From the NCBI GenBank assembly GCA_900548285.1, contig URKE01000031.1, forward strand, positions 1 to 21,611: 21,611 nt of DNA, written 5' to 3'. A program made the translations under genes and the position numbers. Below, piece after piece: positions 7,624 to 14,011 of this stretch (positions within the stretch are counted from its first letter, which is position 1; every line of letters starts with the position of its first letter). The notes below the pieces were generated by a model that was given only the letters and a program-made list of their open reading frames with translations, did not search any database and had not been told where the DNA came from. The stretch comes from an uncultured Eubacteriales bacterium (lineage in GTDB: Bacteria > Bacillota > Clostridia > Christensenellales > Borkfalkiaceae).

Positions 7624-7744
7624 GAAAAAGATTTTTCTCGTCAGCCCTTCTGCAAAGCGGAAAAAGATTTTTTCTCGTCAGCCCTTCTGCAAAGTGGAAA
7701 AAGATTTTTTCTCGTCAGCCTTTCTGCAAAGTGGAAAAAGATTT
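7624..7744. repeat. 37-bp tandem repeats copying the 3' end of minE
   Basis: Three near-identical units: 36 bp at 7624-7659, 37 bp at 7660-7696 and 37 bp at 7697-7733, then a partial fourth (GAAAAAGATTT, 7734-7744). Read on the minus strand each unit contains AAATCTTTTTC, CGCTTTGCAG or CACTTTGCAG, then AAGGGCTGACGAG or AAGGCTGACGAG. The minE stop codon (7717-7715) and last codons lie in the first units encountered, so the array repeats the gene's last ~25 nt and stop region. The units differ by one indel and two substitutions. Confidence 0.92.
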
Positions 7745-7948
7745 GATTGCCGTCGCCGTAACGGAAATAGTCAGGCGATATTCGCAATTTTTCGCTTCGA
7801 TTTTCAGTTCCGGCTCGCCCGACAAGGCGAAATAATCTTCCAGCACCGCCGTGATATCCTTGACGATAAGCGCGGTGTTTTCACCCGTCATCGACAACCT
7901 GTCGCTTTCGATAACCGTTTTCAATCTCGATAATTCTGTCTTTTTCAT
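7715..7948 (-). CDS. minE: MinE, cell division topological specificity factor
   Basis: The 77-aa product matches MinE: the LKTVIESDRLSM segment near residues 9-20 is the MinD-contact helix region, and the C-terminal part (LIVKDITAVLEDYFAL, then ELKIEAKNCEYRLTISV) corresponds to the dimerising beta-alpha topological specificity domain. MinE stimulates the MinD ATPase and drives its release from the membrane, helping place the division septum at mid-cell. It follows minD by 85 nt. A weak Shine-Dalgarno (GGGCGGGA) sits 8-9 nt before the ATG. The last codons (TCTTTTTCCACTTTGCAG, then stop TGA) fall inside a tandem repeat, so the C-terminal SFSTLQKG may itself have been altered by repeat expansion. 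Slightly shorter than E. coli MinE (88 aa). Confidence 0.85.
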   Translation of the reverse strand: MKKTELSRLKTVIESDRLSMTGENTALIVKDITAVLEDYFALSGEPELKIEAKNCEYRLTISVTATAIKSFSTLQKG

Positions 7949-8004
7949 ATTATAATTCCCGCCCGCGGTCGCGCGCCGCGTTATCCGTCGGTTTCCGTTA
8001 CGTG

Positions 8005-8056
8005 TTACGTTTTATTCCGCTATGTTTCGTTTTTTATATATTACGTTTTATGCCGC
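8005..8056. repeat. 16-bp direct repeat at the minD 3' end
   Basis: TTACGTTTTATTCCGC (8005-8020) and TTACGTTTTATGCCGC (8041-8056) match at 15 of 16 positions with a 36-bp period. The second copy spans the last codons of minD, the first lies in the minD-minE gap. The gap also contains GTTACGT doubled. It looks like an old, diverged tandem duplication. Confidence 0.6.
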
Positions 8057-8822
8057 GGCGTATCGCGCCCCAGAAACCCGAATATTTGGACACATAATCG
8101 TAAATTTTACTTTTCCCCGAAGCAACGTTTGCCGCGAGAATTTTAAAGGCTTTGAAAGAAGGGGAATCGGACGGAATCAACCCCGCGTTACGGAGAAAAA
8201 CGCTGTCGTCGTCCGGAATCACGCCCGCAAGGGGGCAACGGAGAGTTCTCTCGATTTCTTCGGGAGAAAGCATATCGCCGCCGACGACCAGATCGCCCCT
8301 GATTCTGTTGACGACGAGCCTTATCGATTTTATTCCGTAGCCTCTTAAAAAGGACAGAACTTTATCCGCATCCCTGAGGCTCGAAAGTTGCGGGGTCGTC
8401 ACAACGAGCGCTTCTTCCGCGGCTTTAACCGCCAGCGAAAAGCCCTCCCCCACGCCCGCGGGGCAATCGATTATAACGTAATCGAAAAGCGAGGAAAACC
8501 CCTCTATAAGTTCGTTAACGCCGTTTTCGTCGACCGAATACTTAGATAAAGAATGTACGGACGGAAGTATGTAAACGTTCTTTGCGGAAGGACATTCGAC
8601 GAGCGCCTGCTTCGCCCGGCAACGCCCTGCGACGCAATCTGCGATATCGTAAACGACGAGGTTTTCGATACCCGTCACCACGTCGAGATTATTCAGTCCG
8701 AAATCCGCGTCAACAATACAAACGCGCTTGCTCGCGCGGGAAAGTCGAATGCCGAGGTTCGCCGCCACGGACGTCTTCCCCACGCCGCCCTTTCCGGAAG
8801 TTACAACAATTTTTCGCGCCAT
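8034..8822 (-). CDS. minD: MinD, septum-site-determining ATPase
   Basis: The 262-aa product is a deviant-Walker ATPase. KGGVGKT at residues 11-17 is the P-loop with the signature lysine, VDADFGLNNLDVV (37-49) covers switch I, and DCPAGVGEG is the Walker B/switch II region. The C-terminus (SGFWGAIRRGIKRNI) reads as the amphipathic membrane-targeting helix. MinD binds membrane as an ATP dimer and positions the division inhibitor MinC away from mid-cell. Start ATG 8822 has GGGAG (8833-8829) 6 nt upstream. It is cotranscribed with minE. No minC is in the window; upstream is a large lipoprotein gene, so minC would have to be elsewhere. ParA or FlhG-type ATPases are less likely given the MinE partner. 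Confidence 0.95.
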   Translation of the reverse strand: MARKIVVTSGKGGVGKTSVAANLGIRLSRASKRVCIVDADFGLNNLDVVTGIENLVVYDIADCVAGRCRAKQALVECPSAKNVYILPSVHSLSKYSVDENGVNELIEGFSSLFDYVIIDCPAGVGEGFSLAVKAAEEALVVTTPQLSSLRDADKVLSFLRGYGIKSIRLVVNRIRGDLVVGGDMLSPEEIERTLRCPLAGVIPDDDSVFLRNAGLIPSDSPSFKAFKILAANVASGKSKIYDYVSKYSGFWGAIRRGIKRNI

Positions 8823-8844
8823 AAACCGCTCCCGAATTTTGCCG

Positions 8845-8876
8845 GTCGCGGGCGGACGTCAAAGCCTGCCCGCGAC
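8845..8876 (-). promoter_or_regulatory. stable hairpin in the minDE leader
   Basis: A perfect 9-bp stem GTCGCGGGC/GCCCGCGAC (8845-8853 with 8868-8876, 14-nt loop) begins about 10 nt after the predicted start of minDE transcription and ends 22 nt before the minD ATG. It has no U-tract, so it is not a terminator. A 5' mRNA-stabilising or translation-modulating role is possible. Confidence 0.5.
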
Positions 8877-8893
8877 TATAAAATAGTGACATT

Positions 8894-8902
8894 ATTATAT
8901 CA
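8894..8902 (-). promoter_or_regulatory. extended -10 promoter of minDE
   Basis: Minus strand TGATATAAT (8902-8894) is an extended -10 (TG-N-TATAAT). The -35 position is TTTTTT, part of the preceding terminator's U-tract, so recognition would rest on the extended -10. Predicted start is near 8887, 65 nt before minD. Confidence 0.6.
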
Positions 8903-8916
8903 TTCGCGGTAATAAG

Positions 8917-8943
8917 AAAAAACGGTTTTCTTGTCGAAAACCG
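8917..8943 (-). terminator. intrinsic terminator of the large lipoprotein gene
   Basis: Minus strand: stem CGGTTTTC/GAAAACCG (8943-8936 with 8930-8923), 5-nt loop GACAA, then TTTTTT (8922-8917). It lies about 100 bp beyond the stop codon at 9040 and immediately before the minDE promoter. Confidence 0.8.
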
Positions 8944-9009
8944 CATTATTTTATCGAAAACGAAAACCCGCGCCGCAAACGAAATCGCAAAGCGTTTCAG
9001 CAAAATTTC

Positions 9010-9035
9010 GGGCGGTTGCTATTCGGCAACCGCCC
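9010..9035 (-). terminator. hairpin just past the large lipoprotein stop
   Basis: A perfect 10-bp stem GGGCGGTTGC/GCAACCGCCC (9010-9019 with 9026-9035) with a 6-nt loop starts 5 bp after the stop codon. On the minus strand it is followed by CGAAATTTTG, a weak U-tract. It may be a first, partial terminator or a 3'-end stabiliser ahead of the stronger one at 8917-8943. Confidence 0.6.
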
Positions 9036-9039
9036 GTTA

Positions 9040-11244
9040 TTACCGCCCGATATTACCACCCGGTATGCCGGACAAGAATAAAACGTTTAAATAACCGCAA
9101 GCCGAAAAATATTCCTCCGGAATTTCGGTTGTTCCTTTCGGGGCAACCGCTTCGGCGTAAATCTCATCGACGTTCCACCCGAAGACGTAATCGGCGGCAG
9201 ACTTGAACTTTATATCCAGCCTGAGTATTTCAAACGTTTCGTAATTTTCTCCGGGAACGAATTCTTCGCCCTGCGCGACGTTGACGTTATAAGCGTTGAC
9301 GTAAACCGAAACCGTTTTACCGTCGTCCGATTTCGTCATACCGGCATCCGCAACGGGATAAACGAATATTTCGCCGATTAACCCGATCAGTTCATCGGTC
9401 AGCGGATCTGTTCCGAAATTGTATTCTCCTGGCGTAAGATTCTTCGCGTAAACGCGCACGCCGCCTTTCATAATCACGAACAGAACTTTACCGTTCGCGC
9501 AGATAACGTTCAGAGAATCGGATTCTGCCGCAAGTTTCAGTATCGGCGACAAGCCGCCGTCGGCATTGCTTTTCCCGGCAAGAAATCTCTTGAATTCGTC
9601 ATCCAAATTTACGTTTATTTCCGCATTGAACGCCTCGGCGGAATTTTGCTTAGTCAGGTCATACGACACAAACGCTTCTGCCGTCGCGCTCAACTTCCCG
9701 GAATCGGGCAGATTAATCGTCAAACCAACGTCCGCGCCCGCGCGCAGAATCTGCGGTTCGGGATAATAATCTTCGAGGTTCGGCAAAGAGAACTTCTCGT
9801 CCGACAAATTCATCTTCGCTTTTACGTCGATAACGTCGGTCGTGAGATTGAACGAAACCACGCCCACTCTGTCGTTCGGGATATACAAGCCGAGCGAAAG
9901 GTCAAAGGTTTTCGAGCCGTCGCCCATAAGCCCGAGTTGTTTCAGCAGATTTTTTATCGTCACTTCGACCATAAGGTCGTTAAGCCTTATTTCGTACAAA
10001 TCTCCATTCTTTTTTACGGAAAGCATCGACGATACGTCCGCGCCCTTGATAACGCCCTGCAAAGCGGAAATCGCCGCGGAAATTTCGTCGTCTTCAAACA
10101 CGTCTTTTACAAAGCGCGTATCGCCGAGATTGACGTAAACTTTTCTGTCGTGATATGTAACCGAAAGAGATTTTTCGTATATACCGAACGAAAGCGTGAA
10201 ATCGACAAGGGAAAGAAGGTCCGCATTTTCGTCGTTCATCAACTTGTCGAGATCGGCTCTCGCGCCGAGTTTCAGCGGCATTTCGATGCCGTTGACGGAT
10301 ACGCTTCCGCTGAGAGAAATTCCGCGGACGAGATCGGCTTTAAGCAGAGCCGAAACTATTTTTTCGCGGTTTTCGTCTGCCGGTTTTTCCTCGGACGGCT
10401 TAACTTCGGACGGAGTTTCGGACATGGCGGCGTTGAACGCTTCCGTATCCGGAATCGCAACGTCTTTGTTGAAATCGGAGAAAGTCACCTCGTTGTTTTC
10501 TTCGCAAGGCAGACTGCCGAGCATCGCAACGTTGACGTTGTATTTGCTTTTATACGAGAATTTAACGGGCGTGTAATCGCCTGTTATCGTAAGCGTGAAA
10601 ACAGTGTCGTCGGTGAAAACGGGATAGTCTTTCAGCCCGCCGAATTCCTTCATTTGCTTGAGCAAAAGAACGTTTCCCTTGTCTTTGTCGAGGACGATTT
10701 CTATTTCGTAATCGCCGTTCTCGGTTATGGTCGCCTTGGCGTACATAATCGTTTCATCATTGAAAACGTGTCCGCTGAGAAGTTTGTCGGGCGTTACCCC
10801 GTATACTTCTTTATAGGCGAGCGCGGAGGAATTCGAGATTTTTCCGCCGTTATTTCTGTAAGCGATATTATCGCCCTTCGCAAAAGCCTCGTGTCTGACC
10901 GAAACGAGTTTTGAAGAAGACTTGCTCTCGCTGTAAAATTCGTCGCCGTGTTTAATCGTAACACAATCGGTTTTCTGAACGTAATCGAACAGCCCCGAAA
11001 CCGCCGCGACGGACGTTCCGCTGCTCGTTGCTTTATATGTACTGTATTTGGAAAGTCGGCCTATAGTTGCGTAAACCGCCTTTTTTGCATTGTATTCCGT
11101 CGGCGGAACGGTAACCTGCTGAGTTATTATTCTGTCCTCGTCGGAATTTACGTTCGGCAAAGCCGAACCGCCGCAACCCGCAAACAGAGTTGAAGTCACC
11201 GCAAGCACCAACGTAAGAATTATAAGATAAATTTTTTTTCTCAT
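9040..11244 (-). CDS. large lipoprotein of unknown function
   Basis: I do not recognise the family. The 734-aa product has a lipoprotein signal (RKK, a hydrophobic core, then FAGC with Cys24). The rest is hydrophilic and appears rich in beta strands, with recurring patterns such as FTLTITGDYTPVKFSYKSKY, VVSFNLTTDVIDVKAKMNL and FEILRLDIKFKSAADYVFGW. These suggest two or three LolA/LppX-like beta-sheet modules joined by a charged linker (SEVKPSEEKPADENREK). An Asp-Asn-rich composition fits an extracytoplasmic location. Start chosen at the ATG 11244 because AAGGAG (11255-11250) lies 5 nt upstream; the longest frame would add 20 residues before the signal. It sits alone between the GH20 gene and minDE. 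Envelope lipid binding is conceivable but not shown. Confidence 0.85.
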   Translation of the reverse strand: MRKKIYLIILTLVLAVTSTLFAGCGGSALPNVNSDEDRIITQQVTVPPTEYNAKKAVYATIGRLSKYSTYKATSSGTSVAAVSGLFDYVQKTDCVTIKHGDEFYSESKSSSKLVSVRHEAFAKGDNIAYRNNGGKISNSSALAYKEVYGVTPDKLLSGHVFNDETIMYAKATITENGDYEIEIVLDKDKGNVLLLKQMKEFGGLKDYPVFTDDTVFTLTITGDYTPVKFSYKSKYNVNVAMLGSLPCEENNEVTFSDFNKDVAIPDTEAFNAAMSETPSEVKPSEEKPADENREKIVSALLKADLVRGISLSGSVSVNGIEMPLKLGARADLDKLMNDENADLLSLVDFTLSFGIYEKSLSVTYHDRKVYVNLGDTRFVKDVFEDDEISAAISALQGVIKGADVSSMLSVKKNGDLYEIRLNDLMVEVTIKNLLKQLGLMGDGSKTFDLSLGLYIPNDRVGVVSFNLTTDVIDVKAKMNLSDEKFSLPNLEDYYPEPQILRAGADVGLTINLPDSGKLSATAEAFVSYDLTKQNSAEAFNAEINVNLDDEFKRFLAGKSNADGGLSPILKLAAESDSLNVICANGKVLFVIMKGGVRVYAKNLTPGEYNFGTDPLTDELIGLIGEIFVYPVADAGMTKSDDGKTVSVYVNAYNVNVAQGEEFVPGENYETFEILRLDIKFKSAADYVFGWNVDEIYAEAVAPKGTTEIPEEYFSACGYLNVLFLSGIPGGNIGR

Positions 11245-11259
11245 ATACGCTCCTTTCGG

Positions 11260-11323
11260 CGGTCGGAAAACAATCGGGCTTCGTCGGGAACGACTCCCCG
11301 ACAAGCGGATACAATGCCGACCG
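11260..11323 (-). promoter_or_regulatory. possible structured leader of the lipoprotein gene
   Basis: A 7-bp inverted repeat CGGTCGG/CCGACCG (11260-11266 with 11317-11323) encloses a second inverted repeat GTCGGG/CCCGAC (11283-11288 with 11297-11302). The outer 3' arm ends 5 nt before the AAGGAG ribosome-binding site. No riboswitch class is recognised and no clear promoter is visible in 11324-11370, so the gene may be read from the GH20 promoter. Confidence 0.3.
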
Positions 11324-11351
11324 TCCGAATATCAGGTAATCCGGTATAAGT

Positions 11352-11387
11352 TTATATATTCATATTCGTGTTATATATTCATATTCG
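11352..11387. repeat. 17-bp tandem repeat across the GH20 stop codon
   Basis: TTATATATTCATATTCG occurs at 11352-11368 and 11371-11387, identical and with a 19-bp period. The second copy contains the GH20 stop codon and last four codons (minus strand AATATGAATATATAA), so the repeat duplicates the 3' end of the gene. Confidence 0.85.
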
Positions 11388-12951
11388 CGACCGTTACCGT
11401 GTTGATATGCGACTGACAGCACAGATTCGCGGTTTTTTCGCGGTCGGGAATAAATTTCAGGACGGGAGCCTCGAGTTCTTCGACGTTGCCGATTTGCCCG
11501 CCCAGATAAGAAACGAGCGTTTCGCGGCAACTTTCCAGCCTTAACAAAAGCCCGCCGAGGCGCATTTCGTGAAGTTCCAGCCCGAAAGGTTTGTTTTCCT
11601 TGTTCCACAACGCCTTAAAGGAAACTATGAATTTTTTCAGCCTTTTTATGGTTTCGGGATAAACGACGTTCGCAATCTCGTTAAGTTTTTTCTTATTCTT
11701 TGCGAGATACGCCGCGCGCGTTTTCACGCCGAGGTCGTATTTGAGTTCGAGAACCTTGCACAAATCGGATAAGCAATCGAAAAGATACGCGAACTCGCCC
11801 GCGGACTTAGCCGCCCTTTTGAGTTTAAGCGCGTTGCTTTTAAACTGTTCGCCGTCGCCGATTTCGATGTGATAATCGAATCTGCCGCAGAACGGATCGT
11901 TATAAAGTCCCCAGCGACTCGGGTTGTTGCAACCGTCGCAATCCTTGATTTCGTTGGGAAGATCGAGCGAAGCGAAACCGTCGAATTTAATTCCGAAAAG
12001 TTCGGCAAACTTGGCTTTTATGTTGCTGTCCTTCGTCTGATAACGATATTTTTCGGCGCAATAGAACAACGCGGGAAGAACGGCAAAGCACGAACATTCG
12101 CGTCCGTCGTCGCCCCACACTGTTATCGTAACGTCCTTAATGTCGCGTTCGCGGCAACATTGCATGGCGTATTTCATAGTACGGTAACTGAATTCGTTCA
12201 TCGGAGCGAAACCCGTCCAAGCCCACGCGCCGCCTGCAAAAGCGACTTTATCCGTAACCGCGAGGTGTTTTTTAAGGTTCTGGTCGTATTCCTTTTTCGA
12301 ATCGCGATAATAATCCCAGTAGCAAAGCGTGACGTTTTCGGGGACTTTGACTTCTTTCCCGTCGCGCGCCATGTGCATTATAAGATCCGACCACATAGTA
12401 GGTTTAAAACCGTACTTGTCGGCTATCGCGCTGACTTTTACGAGATGCTCGTACAAAAGATCCTGAACGCTGTCCGGATAACCGTGCTTGTCGAGATAAA
12501 CTCCTCTGCCCATCATCGGCGCTTCGTCCATACCGATATTGATTTTTTCGGTATCGAAACAATCGCGGAGAGTTCTGAACATTTTTTCGATGAGTTCATA
12601 GGTTTTCTCTTCGCCGACGAGAAGAATATTCGCTATATCTCTGACGTTCTGATATTCCACCCATTTGAAAATGCCCTCGAGATGAGCGAGAGTCTGGATA
12701 TAAGGAATCGCGGTTATGCCGATACTCTTGCAATAATCGTTGATATCTTTGAGTTCATTTTTTGAATATCTGCCGCGAAGATGCCCGAAATAAGGCTCGT
12801 CCTCGATTTCGTAAACGTCCTCCATGTATAGTCCGAGGGCGTTATAACCCATTTTCTTAATTATACCAGCGTAACGTTTTACTTCTTCAACTTTCATAAC
12901 GCCGTCGCGCGAAACGTCGAGCATTACGCAAAGAGTTCTTTCGTTTGCCAT
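11371..12951 (-). CDS. GH20 beta-N-acetylhexosaminidase, GH20C-like, cytoplasmic
   Basis: The 526-aa product should release terminal N-acetylglucosamine or N-acetylgalactosamine from glycans by substrate-assisted catalysis. The Asp-Glu catalytic pair is in INIGMDEA (Asp142-Glu143). From memory it resembles pneumococcal GH20C along its length: LYMEDVYEIEDEPYFGHLRG (41-60), YIQTLAHL (84-91), MWSDLIMHM, the tryptophan-rich GGAWAWTGFAPMNEFS, and a helical C-terminal region with LRLGGLLLRLE-type segments. The N-terminal ~80-residue GH20b domain is absent: the protein starts right at the catalytic barrel (LCVMLDVSRDG). No signal peptide, so substrates are likely imported oligosaccharides. Shine-Dalgarno AGAGG precedes ATG 12951. 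It stands alone with no transporter or sugar-metabolism gene adjacent. Confidence 0.9.
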   Translation of the reverse strand: MANERTLCVMLDVSRDGVMKVEEVKRYAGIIKKMGYNALGLYMEDVYEIEDEPYFGHLRGRYSKNELKDINDYCKSIGITAIPYIQTLAHLEGIFKWVEYQNVRDIANILLVGEEKTYELIEKMFRTLRDCFDTEKINIGMDEAPMMGRGVYLDKHGYPDSVQDLLYEHLVKVSAIADKYGFKPTMWSDLIMHMARDGKEVKVPENVTLCYWDYYRDSKKEYDQNLKKHLAVTDKVAFAGGAWAWTGFAPMNEFSYRTMKYAMQCCRERDIKDVTITVWGDDGRECSCFAVLPALFYCAEKYRYQTKDSNIKAKFAELFGIKFDGFASLDLPNEIKDCDGCNNPSRWGLYNDPFCGRFDYHIEIGDGEQFKSNALKLKRAAKSAGEFAYLFDCLSDLCKVLELKYDLGVKTRAAYLAKNKKKLNEIANVVYPETIKRLKKFIVSFKALWNKENKPFGLELHEMRLGGLLLRLESCRETLVSYLGGQIGNVEELEAPVLKFIPDREKTANLCCQSHINTVTVANMNI

Positions 12952-12984
12952 AAATTTTTCCTCTCAAATATTTATTCGTTTTAT

Positions 12985-13019
12985 AAAATTGTCGCGGATC
13001 TCATAGAAATTCGCGACAA
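12985..13019 (-). terminator. hairpin after the CvpA-like gene, probable terminator
   Basis: An 8-bp stem TTGTCGCG/CGCGACAA (12989-12996 with 13012-13019) with a 15-nt loop is followed on the minus strand by TTTTATAAAA. It lies 70 bp past the CvpA-like stop and about 40 bp before the GH20 start. It could instead be an operator for the GH20 gene; no separate GH20 promoter is clear. Confidence 0.5.
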
Positions 13020-13088
13020 AATTTTCAGATTAAAATTATTTTCGTTTCCACGTTTTCACGTTCAGCCGCAGCCGATTACGTTCACGCC

Positions 13089-13838
13089 TTATTTTTTATC
13101 GATAAGCGCGTTGTGGATAAGGGTATAAAACCCTTCGCCGTTTTCGGATTTGAACCACATAAGCGGGTTGTTCTCATAGAAAACGTGGCCTATCGGCGCG
13201 GCGGAGAAACTCTCGTGAAGTCCGCCTAAAATCGGCGTCGTGATATTGTTGATGGTGCGGGCGAGAATTTTCGCGTCCTCCCCTTCGTCGGGAGTCGCCA
13301 TCGCGATCGTGGAAACTTCCGCCTGAGGCACGTTATCCTTATCGTAATTGAACACGTAAACCACGCCGAAAATCGCGAATACCACAGCGCAATAAAGCGC
13401 GAGATTTATAACCGTTCCGAGAACGTTATCGATAATTCTGAAAACTTTAGCGTTGTTTCTGAGCAACTTTATCGGGGTAAATATGAGTTTGATGAGTCCG
13501 CAGATGACTTTCACGCCGATGAGATAACCGACGATGAAGAAAAGAACGGCGAACGGCGCGAACGCGACGATACCCATAACCATTCTGTAAAGGTCGTTGG
13601 GGATAAAACTCGTGGTGAGTTCGCCGAAGAAGGCGATAACTCCGTCAGCCATATATTCTATCCAGGAAAAATGCTTCATAAGCATATAGACGCCGAAAAC
13701 GGTGACCGCGCCGACGGCGATGCCTATAATCGTTCTCAGGATTCCGAAAACGAAATGCCCGGAAAACCCGCGCCGTATGCTCGACCACAGCGCGAGAAAG
13801 AATATTCCTATCAAAAGTCCGTCGACTACAAAATACAT
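13089..13838 (-). CDS. CvpA-like integral membrane protein
   Basis: The 249-aa product has four predicted membrane segments (residues ~2-19, 31-53, 87-110, 139-164) and an extracytoplasmic or soluble tail of about 85 residues. The N-terminal pattern, an Asp at the first helix, then SIRRGFSGHFVFGILRTIIGI (20-40) with the Arg-Gly and Gly motif, matches the CvpA/colicin V production family. Those proteins are conserved in many bacteria, but their molecular role is poorly defined; envelope stress and bile resistance have been proposed. The gene has a perfect-consensus promoter. The Shine-Dalgarno is weak (GATGGGG about 9 nt before the ATG). It follows glnS, with 173 nt between them. Confidence 0.65.
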   Translation of the reverse strand: MYFVVDGLLIGIFFLALWSSIRRGFSGHFVFGILRTIIGIAVGAVTVFGVYMLMKHFSWIEYMADGVIAFFGELTTSFIPNDLYRMVMGIVAFAPFAVLFFIVGYLIGVKVICGLIKLIFTPIKLLRNNAKVFRIIDNVLGTVINLALYCAVVFAIFGVVYVFNYDKDNVPQAEVSTIAMATPDEGEDAKILARTINNITTPILGGLHESFSAAPIGHVFYENNPLMWFKSENGEGFYTLIHNALIDKK

Positions 13839-13868
13839 AACACCGACCCCATCTTAATTCATACGCTT

Positions 13869-13897
13869 ATTATAATAAATAATTCCGCGGTTGTCAA
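13869..13897 (-). promoter_or_regulatory. perfect-consensus sigma-A promoter of the CvpA-like gene
   Basis: Minus strand: -35 TTGACA (13897-13892), 17-bp spacer, -10 TATAAT (13874-13869). Predicted start near 13862, about 24 nt before the ATG at 13838. There is no strong terminator after glnS (13898-14011), so read-through from glnS is possible. Confidence 0.9.
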
Positions 13898-14011
13898 TAC
13901 AATTTCGGAATTTTATCGATTTTTTCCGTCGAATCGTTCTGATTTATGCGATTTTAGCCGAGAGAGATTGCAACAATCACCTGTGGCTGAGGTTTTTTCG
14001 CCTTTTCGGAC

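Noticed and set aside
7624..7744. CRISPR array
   Set aside because: The units are contiguous tandem repeats with no unique spacers, and they contain the minE 3' end.
9646..10914. A 422-codon plus-strand open frame
   Set aside because: It lies antisense to the large lipoprotein gene, has an Arg/Phe/Val-biased composition typical of a shadow frame in this codon usage, and lacks a ribosome-binding site.
11281..11305. Terminator after GH20
   Set aside because: The GTCGGG/CCCGAC hairpin is short and no U-tract follows on the minus strand, so it is more likely leader structure.
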